Notes: generated by a model not told the origin, from the sequence alone. 16,713 nucleotides of DNA from JAZDKP01 sp043802925 (GCA_043802925.1 JAZDKP010000252.1:1-16713); one strand, 5' to 3'. Numbered from the stretch's first letter, positions 6,129 to 14,616 are shown. Made by a program: numbers and translations.

Positions 6129-6983
6129 ATGTCCATCACATTTTCAAATCTGGTTACGCAGCAGGCCGCGTGGAATCTGAGCGCAGCCAATGCCCGTCTC
6201 GGCGAATCAATTTTACGGCTCTCGTCCGGCCTTAAAGTACAGTACCCGCAGGACGGAACTTTCGAGTACATCCGCGCTTCCAGCCTGCAGCACAATGTCC
6301 GGCTTTACGAAGGCGTGCGCAGCAATCTGTCGGAATACCGCTCCATTCTGTCGCTGGCCAATGATGCGGGCGCCGAAATCCGGAAAAAACTGGAAACCAT
6401 GCGGGAAAAGGCCATCGCGGCCTCGGACCCGACCATGGGCGCTTCGGAGCGTTCGGCGCTGTTTACGGAATTCAACACGCTGCGCGATACCATTGACAAA
6501 ATAGTCAAATCCACCAAGTACGAGGGGGGCGGAATTCTTTACGAGGCCGGGAAGTATAATCAGGTGAATAATATTTCGGTAATCCCGGACCGGTCCGTGA
6601 CAATGACGCTCGACCTTGACAAAATGGATGTTAGCGACAGCGGCGTGGACGGCATTGTCATTGACGACACGGCCTGGCCGAGTGATATCGAGGCCGGAAC
6701 GTCCTCTGTCGAGGTCAGTACGGCGATTAACACCGTCGATACGTTTATGGCGGAGGTCAGTGGCAGCCTCGAGCAGGTCCAGGGTCATATCCGCATGGCG
6801 GACAGCATGATCCAGAACTTCTCCGCGGCCCGCTCTTCGCTGATCGAAATTGATGTCGCGGAAGAGATGGCGAATTTTACATCGCTGGACGTCAAAAAGC
6901 AGGCGGCACAGGCCGTGTTCGCGCAGGCGAACCTATCGCAGCGTTCAATATTGAGATTGTACGAGTTCAGCTATTCAGGCTAG
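6129..6983 (+). CDS. Flagellin, short and divergent
   Basis: 284 residues, the flagellar filament subunit. N-terminal D0/D1 signature: NLSAANARLGESILRLSSGLKV at about 16-37, followed by a helical region to about 130 and YEGGGIL. C-terminal D1/D0 signature: EIDVAEEMANF at 240-250, then KKQAAQAVFAQANLSQRSIL at 256-275. Only about 70-80 residues lie between, so there is almost no variable D2/D3 domain; the total is shorter than B. subtilis Hag (~300). The usual DDAAG after RLSSGL is replaced by QDGTFEY, and the C-terminus extends a few residues (YEFSYSG) past the normal end. The Shine-Dalgarno GGGAGGG is at 6118-6124. A perfect sigma-28 promoter drives it. No chaperone (FliS), cap (FliD) or other flagellar gene is adjacent. 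It could be a minor or specialised filament protein. Its stop lies in a CTAG shared with the convergent pirin stop. Confidence 0.9.
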   Translation: MSITFSNLVTQQAAWNLSAANARLGESILRLSSGLKVQYPQDGTFEYIRASSLQHNVRLYEGVRSNLSEYRSILSLANDAGAEIRKKLETMREKAIAASDPTMGASERSALFTEFNTLRDTIDKIVKSTKYEGGGILYEAGKYNQVNNISVIPDRSVTMTLDLDKMDVSDSGVDGIVIDDTAWPSDIEAGTSSVEVSTAINTVDTFMAEVSGSLEQVQGHIRMADSMIQNFSAARSSLIEIDVAEEMANFTSLDVKKQAAQAVFAQANLSQRSILRLYEFSYSG

Positions 6984-7801
6984 CGCACGAACGTACCGGC
7001 CTGATATTCGCGGAAGGCGGTCTCAAGCTCTTCATCCGTGTTCATGACAATGGGGCCTTTCCAGGCCACGGGCTCGCGCAAGGGGCGGCCGGAGGCAAAG
7101 ACAAACTGCACGGAACGCCCCTCGGTTTCAACGGCCAACGCGTCCGAATCACTGATAAAAACACAGCCGCCTGCTTTTAAGGGCGTGTTGTTAAAACGAG
7201 CCTGTCCCTCATAAACATAGGCGAAGGAATTGTCGGCCTTCCTTAAGGGAAGAAACCAGTTCTTTTTCGCGGGTACGAACAGGTCAAAATAGGAAGGGGC
7301 GACCGCAATCTCCAGGGCCGGGCCGCGGACGCCGTCCAGTTCCCCGCAAATGACCTTGACCCGGGCCCCGCGGACCTGGACTTCCGGGATTTCGGACGCC
7401 AAGATGCTCCGGTAACGGGGCTTTGACATTTTAAGACGTGACGGCAGGTTAACCCAAAGCTGGAAGCCCTGCAGTGTCCCTTCGTATTCCTGCGGCATCT
7501 CCTGGTGGATGATGCCGCTGCCCGCGGTCATCCACTGCACATCGCCCGAACGGATGGTTCCCTTGTTCCCCATGCTGTCCCCATGTTCCACAGCCCCTTC
7601 AATTATGTAGGTCACGGTTTCGATGCCGCGGTGGGGGTGCCAGGGAAAACCGGCGAGGTAGTCGTCGGGATTGTCAGACCCGAAGTGGTCGAACAGAAGG
7701 AAGGGGTCGGTGAGGCGGGTGTCGTGGAAGCCGAAGACGCGGTTAAGACGTACGCCTGCGCCTTCCACGACAGGAGTCGCATGTAGAACCTGCATGCCCA
7801 T
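6980..7801 (-). CDS. Pirin-family cupin protein
   Basis: 273 residues, the usual size for bacterial pirins, with two cupin halves. The N-terminal metal site is intact: WHPHRGIET with His55 and His57, and HQEMP with His99 and Glu101, matching the four Fe ligands of human pirin. Known family activities include quercetin 2,3-dioxygenase and regulatory interactions, but most bacterial members have no assigned substrate. A G-rich tract (GGGGGGACC) precedes the ATG; a second in-frame ATG lies two codons on. It starts 23 nt after the glucan synthase/phosphorylase stop on the same strand, so it is probably the last gene of that operon. A role in glucan metabolism is not supported by anything beyond position. 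Confidence 0.92.
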   Translation of the reverse strand: MGMQVLHATPVVEGAGVRLNRVFGFHDTRLTDPFLLFDHFGSDNPDDYLAGFPWHPHRGIETVTYIIEGAVEHGDSMGNKGTIRSGDVQWMTAGSGIIHQEMPQEYEGTLQGFQLWVNLPSRLKMSKPRYRSILASEIPEVQVRGARVKVICGELDGVRGPALEIAVAPSYFDLFVPAKKNWFLPLRKADNSFAYVYEGQARFNNTPLKAGGCVFISDSDALAVETEGRSVQFVFASGRPLREPVAWKGPIVMNTDEELETAFREYQAGTFVR

Positions 7802-7824
7802 GGTCCCCCCGTTCCCGGGCCGTT

Positions 7825-10800
7825 TTAGGCCCAGTAGACCAGGTTGAGGTCGGTCATGTCCTCCACGTCCGGATGGCAGGGGAGGATGCGCACGCCGTAG
7901 TTGAATTTACCCGCCTTGTCGGCCTTATAAGTGCCGTGGTAACGGAGAATGGCCCCTTTTTCTTCGGCCAGTGTCATGGGAATAGTGATGATTTTTTCGT
8001 CGTAGAACGCGCGGACCTCGGTAAAGTCGATGCTTGACTCCTTACGGTCCTGGACCACGATGAGCTGGGCCTTGATTTCCTCCGGTGTGGCGCGTCCGGC
8101 ATTGACCTCCATGTCCACCTTGATTTCATCGCTGATGTTGAGGTTGTCGCCCTGGATGCCGTCGAGCGTGACGTTGTTGATGTGAATGCTCGAGAACCGC
8201 GCGGTCACGGACTTTTTCCATTCCGCGAGCTCGTGCGCCTTTTTGAAGTTGTCCGCAGTCATGGCGAAAGAGTGCTTGGCCGTGGGCACATACAGTTTTT
8301 TGACGTAATCCTTGAGCATGCGGTGGGTGTTGAATTCGGAGATGACGGAGATGATGCAGCGTTTCATGGTCTTGAGCCATTTTTCGGGCACGCCCGCGCT
8401 GTTCCGCTGGTAGTAGTTGGGAATGATTTCGCCTTCGAGCGTGTCGTAAAGAGAGTCGCTGTCGATGAGGTCCTGCGTATCGGAGTTTTTGTACTCCTTG
8501 CGGTCGCCGATGGCCCAGCCATTGCTGCCGTCGTAGGCTTCGTCCCACCAGCCGTCGAGCACGCTGAAATTGATAACGCCGTTGATGCCGGCCTTTTGGC
8601 CGCTGGTGCCGCTGGCTTCGAGCGGGCGCAGGGGGTTGTTGAGCCAGACGTCCGCGCCCGAAATAAGGCGGCGCGACAGGGTCATGTCGTAGTTTTCGAC
8701 GAAGATGATTTTGCCGATGAATTCATCGCGCTTGGAGAGCGTTACAATCTGCTTGATGAGGTCGAAGGCCACGCGGTCGGCCGGGTGGGCCTTGCCCGCG
8801 AAGATGAACTGGACCGGGTACTTTTTATTGTTTAAAATGTTCCGGAGGCGGTCGGTGTCGCGGAGAAAGAGCGTGGCGCGCTTGTAGGTGGCGAATCGGC
8901 GCGCAAATCCGATGGTGAGCGGGTTGGGGGAGTACTTCATCAGGAACTTGTCGACCAGGGCCGGGTCTTCACCCTCCCGTGTCCAGTTGGCCGTAACGCG
9001 CTCCTTGACCGTGTTGTAGAGCTTGTTCTTGAGCGCGATGTGCGTCTGCCAGAGAATGTCGTCCGGGATTTTTGCGAGTTTGTCCCATTCCCAGATTTTT
9101 AGAAGGTCCTCGTCAAGATTGAGCGTGCTGTACTTGAGGATGAGGTTTTGCATTTCGCTGGTCAGCCAGGTACCCACATGCACGCCGTTGGTCACATGGT
9201 CAATCGGGATTTCCTCCATGAGGAAACCCTTCCAGAGGTCCTGCCACATTTTGCGTGACACGAGCTTATGGAGTTTGGACACCCCATTGCGGCGGTGCGT
9301 GTTCTTGAGCGCGAGTACGGTCATTTCGTAGGGGCCGGTTTCGCCCGGGGTTTTATGGCCCGCGTCGTTGAAGTTTTGCCATGACAGGCGGTTGCTTTGC
9401 ACGTAATGGCGGAGATAATTCTCGACCAACTGGAGGTCGAAGGCCTCGTTACCCGCGGGCACCGGGGTGTGCGTGGTGAAGACCGTGCTGGCCTTGATGA
9501 CCTCGCGCGCGGTGTCGTGGTCGAGGTTGTTGTACCGGATGAGGTTGATGAAGCGCTCCAGGATGAGGAAAGCGCTGTGCCCTTCGTTCAGGTGGTAGAC
9601 CGAGGGGGTGAGGTTGAGTTCCTCGAGCAGGCGGACCCCGCCGATGCCCAGCAGAATTTCCTGCTCGATGCGGGTCCGTTTGTCTCCGCCGTAGAGTTTG
9701 GCCGTTATGTCGCGGTCCGAGGGGTTGTTTTCCTGGATGTCGGTATCGAGGAAATAGACCGGGGTGCGTCCCACGCGGGCCTCCCAGACGCGGGCATAGA
9801 CCATGCGTCCTGGAAAGTCCACGGATATTGTCACCCGCTCGTTGTTTTTGCTGACCTCCTTCAAGGGCATGCGGAAAAAATCGTTATGAAAGTAGTCGAC
9901 CTTCTGTTCCCCGTCCTTTGAAATCCCCTGCTTGAAGTAACCGTTTTTGTACAGCAGGCCGATTCCCACGAGCGGGATATTGAGGTCCGAGGAGGACTTG
10001 ATATGGTCGCCGGAAAGGATGCCGAGGCCGCCGGAATAGAGCGGCATGCACTCATGAAAACCGTATTCCATGGAAAAATAAGCGACCGGGCGGCCGGGTG
10101 TGATGCCCTCAAGGTCCTTGATGAGCGAGGTCTGCTGGCCCATGTATCGGTCGAACTTTTTCATTACGTTCTCGTACAACTGCAGAAAGGCCTCGTTTTT
10201 GGCCATGGCTTCGAGCCGCTTGGGGTCCACGGTTTCGAGGAGGCTCACCGGGTTGTTCCCGAGTTCCTCGAACAGAACGGGGTCGAGCCGGACAAAGAGT
10301 TCGAGCGCGTCGGAGTTCCACGCCCACCAGACGTTGTGCGAAAGGTCGCGCAACCGTTCGAGAGACTTGGGTAGCAATGTTTTCACGGAAAACTGTTTAA
10401 AGCGGGGGCGGGGGCTGTCCGTGCCGCGGTACGAGGTGCCTTCGAAACGAACCGCGGCCTTTTTCTGACGGCCGGCGAGGCGGCTCTGGCATTCCTTTTC
10501 AGCGATCTTGAATGCCGTGAGATAGTGATTGAAGAAAATCTCCCATTCGGCCTTGAGCGCCACGTTACGCACGTTTTGTCGCATACGGCCCCAGGCCGCG
10601 GTATCGGCGTGGGCCATGACCAGGAGGTGCGCTGTGAGTTCCGCGCGAGTCGTGTCCATCATGGGAATGCCAAGCCGCCGCAGGATTTTGATGCCATCAC
10701 TTTCGTGCTTTTGGGTCACGACCCATTTTCCGAAGCCCGCGAGGTCTGAACTGATGGTCGGTACGGAATAGGCGATGGACTCCAGCGGCGTATAGCCCCA

Positions 10801-12087
10801 GGGCTCGTAATAGGAGGGATAGACAGTGAGATCGCAGCCGGCCAGGGCGTCGTAATACTCCATATTGAGTACACCGTCACGGCTGTTCATGAATGCGGGA
10901 ACGAAGATGACGTTGACCTTGTCAGCAGGCTGGTTTTGCAGGTTGAGGCGGAAACAGGCCTTGATGATGGGGTCGTTGTTCGGATCCCAGAGGGCGTGGC
11001 TGGAAAGGGCGCCGTAGGGTTCGGAGCGGTGCTTGGAGTCCGGTGACTGCATACCGCCCGCGATGACGAAAAGGAAGGCCACCACGTTCTTTTTGAGGTT
11101 CCCTTGCTGTTTTCGAAGCTCTCCGAGCGAATCGAGGAAAAGATCGATGCCCTTGTTGTGGAATTCGTACCGGCCCGAGGTGGAGAGAATTAGGGTGTTA
11201 TCAGGGGTCAGTTCTTTTTTGAGGAAGCCGGCGGCAAAATCCACGAGCTTTTTGCGCTGGCCGATGAAATAATCGGGTTGCGCGAGCGGGTCCGGAACGT
11301 GTTTGACATCGAACCCGTTGGGGAGAACGACATCGGCCTCGACATTCAGTATGTGGCGTGCCTCGAGGGCGGTGATTTCGCTGACCGTGGTGAAACAGTC
11401 GGCCTCACGCGCCGTGACGCTCTCGAGAGAATGCTTGGCCGTCACGCCAAAGCGCGCGGCTTCAGAGTCGGTGTTGACCTGGCTGAAGGCGCTATAGATG
11501 TCGACGCCGTTGCCGCACATGGAGCGGCCCAGAACGGTGGCGTGCGTGGTGAAGATGGTGGCGATGTGCGGCGTTTTTTTCTTGAGGTAGAGCAGGCCGG
11601 CCCCTGCAATCCATTCATGGAACTGCGCGAGGATGCGGTGTTCGCTGTAGAGTCCGCTCAAGGCCTCGATGACATGGGCTGAAACGGTCGAGAAGAGGAC
11701 CGGCTCCAGATAATCCCAGCCGCCGTTCATGGATTCGACGCCAAAATCCTCCCAGAGCGAGTAGAGTAGTTTGCCCTGATCGAGCGTGTCTTTGTATTTG
11801 ACAAGTACGACGCGCGGGGCGGAATCCGTCTTCCAGCGGCCCACCTTGGCCGTGATGCCCGCGCCCTGTAGTTTGTGCAGGAGGTTGGTGACTTCAATAC
11901 CCGTTTCTTCCTGAAAATCGGGATTGTTGTCGAAGAGGGGGCCAATCAGGCAATAGTCGTCTCCGAATTCCTTTTTAGCCTCCGTGAGCTTGCTTTTGAT
12001 GACGGTATAAATGCCGCCGACCTTGTTGCAGACTTCCCAGGAAACTTCGAACAGGTAGTTTTTTTTGTCTTTCAAGCGATGCTCCAT
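7825..12087 (-). CDS. Glycogen synthase (GT3) / alpha-glucan phosphorylase (GT35) fusion
   Basis: 1420 residues from ATG 12087. Residues 10-530 are a eukaryote-like GT3 glycogen synthase: LFEVSWEVCNKVGGIYTVI, QFHEWIAGAG at 155-164, IFTTHATVLGR at 178-188, FTTVSEITALEA at 232-243, and YEPWGYTPLE with the E-x7-E pair Glu428/Glu436. GT3 enzymes use UDP-glucose. Residues ~565-1420 are a full short-type glucan phosphorylase with its DUF3417-like front, then YFSMEYGFHE, YHLNEGHSAF, THTPVPAGNEAF, HVTNGVHVGTW, FARRFATYKR and EASGTSGQKAGINGV, where Lys1165 is the expected pyridoxal-phosphate lysine. This half releases glucose-1-phosphate. Both active sites look intact, so one chain should both extend and phosphorolyse glucan. 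The arginine cluster that binds glucose-6-phosphate in eukaryotic synthases is only partly recognisable (Arg501/503/507). A TTG at 12075 has a better-placed GGAG and overlaps the upstream stop (TTGA), so it may be the true start. Confidence 0.92.
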   Translation of the reverse strand: MEHRLKDKKNYLFEVSWEVCNKVGGIYTVIKSKLTEAKKEFGDDYCLIGPLFDNNPDFQEETGIEVTNLLHKLQGAGITAKVGRWKTDSAPRVVLVKYKDTLDQGKLLYSLWEDFGVESMNGGWDYLEPVLFSTVSAHVIEALSGLYSEHRILAQFHEWIAGAGLLYLKKKTPHIATIFTTHATVLGRSMCGNGVDIYSAFSQVNTDSEAARFGVTAKHSLESVTAREADCFTTVSEITALEARHILNVEADVVLPNGFDVKHVPDPLAQPDYFIGQRKKLVDFAAGFLKKELTPDNTLILSTSGRYEFHNKGIDLFLDSLGELRKQQGNLKKNVVAFLFVIAGGMQSPDSKHRSEPYGALSSHALWDPNNDPIIKACFRLNLQNQPADKVNVIFVPAFMNSRDGVLNMEYYDALAGCDLTVYPSYYEPWGYTPLESIAYSVPTISSDLAGFGKWVVTQKHESDGIKILRRLGIPMMDTTRAELTAHLLVMAHADTAAWGRMRQNVRNVALKAEWEIFFNHYLTAFKIAEKECQSRLAGRQKKAAVRFEGTSYRGTDSPRPRFKQFSVKTLLPKSLERLRDLSHNVWWAWNSDALELFVRLDPVLFEELGNNPVSLLETVDPKRLEAMAKNEAFLQLYENVMKKFDRYMGQQTSLIKDLEGITPGRPVAYFSMEYGFHECMPLYSGGLGILSGDHIKSSSDLNIPLVGIGLLYKNGYFKQGISKDGEQKVDYFHNDFFRMPLKEVSKNNERVTISVDFPGRMVYARVWEARVGRTPVYFLDTDIQENNPSDRDITAKLYGGDKRTRIEQEILLGIGGVRLLEELNLTPSVYHLNEGHSAFLILERFINLIRYNNLDHDTAREVIKASTVFTTHTPVPAGNEAFDLQLVENYLRHYVQSNRLSWQNFNDAGHKTPGETGPYEMTVLALKNTHRRNGVSKLHKLVSRKMWQDLWKGFLMEEIPIDHVTNGVHVGTWLTSEMQNLILKYSTLNLDEDLLKIWEWDKLAKIPDDILWQTHIALKNKLYNTVKERVTANWTREGEDPALVDKFLMKYSPNPLTIGFARRFATYKRATLFLRDTDRLRNILNNKKYPVQFIFAGKAHPADRVAFDLIKQIVTLSKRDEFIGKIIFVENYDMTLSRRLISGADVWLNNPLRPLEASGTSGQKAGINGVINFSVLDGWWDEAYDGSNGWAIGDRKEYKNSDTQDLIDSDSLYDTLEGEIIPNYYQRNSAGVPEKWLKTMKRCIISVISEFNTHRMLKDYVKKLYVPTAKHSFAMTADNFKKAHELAEWKKSVTARFSSIHINNVTLDGIQGDNLNISDEIKVDMEVNAGRATPEEIKAQLIVVQDRKESSIDFTEVRAFYDEKIITIPMTLAEEKGAILRYHGTYKADKAGKFNYGVRILPCHPDVEDMTDLNLVYWA

Positions 12088-13289
12088 GCGTCGACGTTGA
12101 TGCCTCTTTGGCGGATGGTTTGTACAAGATCGTTGATGACGTTGCAATATACGACATAGGCGTCGTAGGGGGACTCGTAGGGGTTGAAATACTTGTGCAC
12201 GTCACCATCCGAGAACCACTTGGTGCACATGTAGTAGAAATGGTCGGAGGTGAGCAGTTTGCGCCAGAGGGCGATGAGGTTTTCATCCTTGGTCTTTTTA
12301 ACGTAAGGCTCGAGGGCATACGCCATTTCGATGGCGGAGTTTTGCAAAGGGTTGCCGAGCCAGGCCGTCAAGTCGCGCTCAAGGTCGGCCCACGAGGTGA
12401 AGTGGGGACAGTCGACCTTGGCCATGGGCGTATAGAGGCCGCTCGCCTCGCCCGGGGTGATAAAATTGAAATCGCGGTGGGCCAGAATCTTTTCGGGCAG
12501 TATGCGCATGAACTCGAAGATGCCGGTGTCTTCCCACTGGTGTTCGCCGAAGGTTTCGTAATCCATGAAGAGATTGATGATTTCACCGTTGCCGTTGACG
12601 CTGTGGATCCAATCCGCGTAGGTGTTGGCGGACAGGGGCCAGCAGTCCCAGCCTCGGTTGGAGAAGCGGAACGCGATGTCGTCGGAAAGCTTGTAGTTTT
12701 TCAGGAGGAGGTTCAGCTTATAACAGCGCTGGGGCTGGTAGAGGAAATTGGGGGAACGCCAGCCGAGCACATGGTCCGCGCCTTCGGCCAAAATGGTCTT
12801 GAAGCCCAGAGACTCCACGGTCTTGGCCACGTCGTTGTTGTAGATGAGCTCGGTGTTGCGGAAGGTCCGCGTGGCCTGTCCAAAGAGCGACTTGATTTTG
12901 TTCTTATGCAGAAGGACCTGCTGTTTGAACTCCTCTTTGGAGAACAGGAAAGAGAGGGAGTGGTAATAGGTTTCGTTGATGAATTCGACGCAACCCGTCT
13001 CTGCGAGACGCTGGAACGAATCAATGACCGCGGGATTGTAACGCTCGAACTGCTCAAGCGCCACGCCGGAGATGGAAAAGGAGCATTTGAAAAGGCCCTG
13101 GTGCTTTTTGATGGTTTCGAGGAGGAGCGCGTTCATGGGCAGGTAACACTTGCCCGCGACCTTGTTGCAGATGTTGCGGTTGTTCTCCTCGTCCTCGTAG
13201 AAATGGTTGTGTCCGATGTCAAAGAAGGAATAGTTCTGCTTCAACCGGTAGGGTTGGTGGACCTGGAAATAGAAACAGACGGAAACCAT
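12072..13289 (-). CDS. GH57 alpha-amylase-type glycoside hydrolase
   Basis: 405 residues. GH57 conserved regions appear in order: HQPYR at 11-15, ETYYHS at 106-111, FRNTELIYNN at 143-152 with the predicted nucleophile Glu147, MDYETFGEHQW at 242-252 with the predicted acid/base Asp243, and a fifth region around FTSWADLERD. The length is typical of the ~400-residue amylase-like group and shorter than GH57 branching enzymes (usually above 500), so a retaining alpha-1,4-glucan hydrolase or transferase acting in the cytoplasm is the best call; no signal peptide is present. A strong AAGGAG precedes the ATG and overlaps the stop codon of the GT4 gene (TAAGGAG). It overlaps the next gene by 16 nt, or by TTGA if the TTG start is used. 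By context it works on internal storage glucan. Confidence 0.9.
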   Translation of the reverse strand: MVSVCFYFQVHQPYRLKQNYSFFDIGHNHFYEDEENNRNICNKVAGKCYLPMNALLLETIKKHQGLFKCSFSISGVALEQFERYNPAVIDSFQRLAETGCVEFINETYYHSLSFLFSKEEFKQQVLLHKNKIKSLFGQATRTFRNTELIYNNDVAKTVESLGFKTILAEGADHVLGWRSPNFLYQPQRCYKLNLLLKNYKLSDDIAFRFSNRGWDCWPLSANTYADWIHSVNGNGEIINLFMDYETFGEHQWEDTGIFEFMRILPEKILAHRDFNFITPGEASGLYTPMAKVDCPHFTSWADLERDLTAWLGNPLQNSAIEMAYALEPYVKKTKDENLIALWRKLLTSDHFYYMCTKWFSDGDVHKYFNPYESPYDAYVVYCNVINDLVQTIRQRGINVDAWSIA

Positions 13290-13298
13290 GGACGCTCC

Positions 13299-14600
13299 TT
13301 AGCGCTGGCCGCCATCGGCCAGGGACTGATAGATGTTTTTAAGGTGCCAGCCGGCGTTTTCCCACGCCACGTTTTCGAGGTCCCCCTTGCAGCGGGCCAC
13401 GATGTCCGCGGCCAGGCGGTCGTCGGTCAGGATGCGCACAATCTGCTCCGAGAGCTTCTGGACGTCCCAGAAATCGACCATGACCGCGTTGGTCAGGACC
13501 TCGGACACGCCGGTTTGCTTGGAGATGATGCAGGGAACGTCATAGAGAAGGGATTCAAAGGCCGAGATGCCAAAGGGCTCTGAAACCGACGGCATGACAT
13601 AAAGGTCGCTTAAGGCGAACATGCGCTCGACCTCGGGCCCTTTTAAAAAACCGGTGAAGTGGAACCGGTTGGCAATTTTAAGATAGGCCATGCGGTTGAT
13701 GATGCGGTGGAGCATATCGCCGGACCCTGCCATGACGAACCGGACGTTCTTGGTTTTCTTGAGCACCAGATTGGCGGCCTCGATAAAGTAGTCCGGCCCC
13801 TTCTGCATGGTCACGCGGCCAAGGAAGAGAACCACCTTGTCCTTAATCGGTTTTTTCAAACCCCAACGGTCGAACTGGCACTGTTTGTCGACTGCGTTGT
13901 GCACGACCACGACTTTGTCGGGGTGGACTCCGTAGCGTTTGACGATGATGTTTTTTGTGTAATGGCTCACGGCCACAATCAGGTCCGCATTGTGCATGCC
14001 GTGCCGTTCGATTTCGTACACGGCCTGGTTGACGTGGTCCCCGCTCCGGTCGAACTCGGTGGCGTGCACATGGATGATAAGCGGTTTTTTTGAGGCTTGC
14101 TTGGCGGCCACTCCGGCAGGGTAGGTGAGCCAGTCGTGCGCGTGGATGACGTCGAAGTCCTCTGTGAGACCGAGGAATTCGCCGATGATTCCGTAGGCCG
14201 AAACCTCGGAATGGAGGTCCTTGCCGTAATTGCCGGTGAAGTCGAGGATGCTGCGCTTGCGGGATATTCCGACCTGCTCGCGCAGGCGGAAAAGACGCTC
14301 GTACACTTCATTGCAATAGTCGGCGGTGTAATAAGGGGAGAGGCCGAAGGAAATTTTTTCACGGATACGACGCTCAAATTCCTTGCGCTGTATGACCCGG
14401 TCAAAATCTGCGGATCCGAGGATTTCGTCGGCCGCGAGTGCGCGCACATGCGAGGAGAGCTGCTGGCCGCGCTTGGTGGGCAGCACAAAGGTGACATCCA
14501 CGCCGTGATGAACCAACCCCTTGGTGATGCCGTAGCAGGCCGTGCCCAGGCCGCCGCTGATGAATGGGGGGAATTCCCACCCGAACATTAAGACTTTCAT
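13299..14600 (-). CDS. GT4 family glycosyltransferase, alpha-glucan associated
   Basis: 433 residues from the ATG at 14600 (MKVLMFGWEFPPF), which has GGAG upstream and is the canonical GT4/GT5 start; a longer open frame upstream overlaps the debranching gene and is rejected. GT-B fold: acceptor-side loop SGGLGTA at 15-21, HAHDW at 153-157, the donor-domain start FLGRVTMQKGPDYFIEA with Arg262 and Lys267, and the E-x7-E pair Glu341/Glu349 in SEPFGISAFE. No signal peptide, so it is cytoplasmic. Retaining glycosyltransferases of this type use a nucleotide sugar. Location between debranching enzyme and GH57 amylase points to an alpha-glucan or glucan-primer substrate, but neither donor nor acceptor can be read from sequence. 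It may be a second, GlgA-like glucan synthase beside the GT3 domain. Confidence 0.88.
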   Translation of the reverse strand: MKVLMFGWEFPPFISGGLGTACYGITKGLVHHGVDVTFVLPTKRGQQLSSHVRALAADEILGSADFDRVIQRKEFERRIREKISFGLSPYYTADYCNEVYERLFRLREQVGISRKRSILDFTGNYGKDLHSEVSAYGIIGEFLGLTEDFDVIHAHDWLTYPAGVAAKQASKKPLIIHVHATEFDRSGDHVNQAVYEIERHGMHNADLIVAVSHYTKNIIVKRYGVHPDKVVVVHNAVDKQCQFDRWGLKKPIKDKVVLFLGRVTMQKGPDYFIEAANLVLKKTKNVRFVMAGSGDMLHRIINRMAYLKIANRFHFTGFLKGPEVERMFALSDLYVMPSVSEPFGISAFESLLYDVPCIISKQTGVSEVLTNAVMVDFWDVQKLSEQIVRILTDDRLAADIVARCKGDLENVAWENAGWHLKNIYQSLADGGQR

Positions 14601-14616
14601 GATAAACGCTCCAGTG

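Noticed and set aside
5950..6180. 76-codon frame in the flagellin leader, starting ATG 5950 after AGGA
   Set aside because: The AGGA would lie at the extreme 5' end of the sigma-28 transcript, the peptide resembles no protein, and it runs into the flagellin start out of frame. A regulatory leader peptide is not excluded.
12088..12147. N-terminal extension of the synthase/phosphorylase frame to ATG 12147
   Set aside because: The added residues (MQRHQRSCTNHPPKRHQ...) lie within the GH57 coding end and do not align with GT3 proteins.
12108..13583. 491-codon open frame on the plus strand opposite GH57 and the GT4 end
   Set aside because: It is antisense to two well-supported genes, rich in Val/Gly/Glu as expected for a mirror frame, and has no domain or ribosome site.
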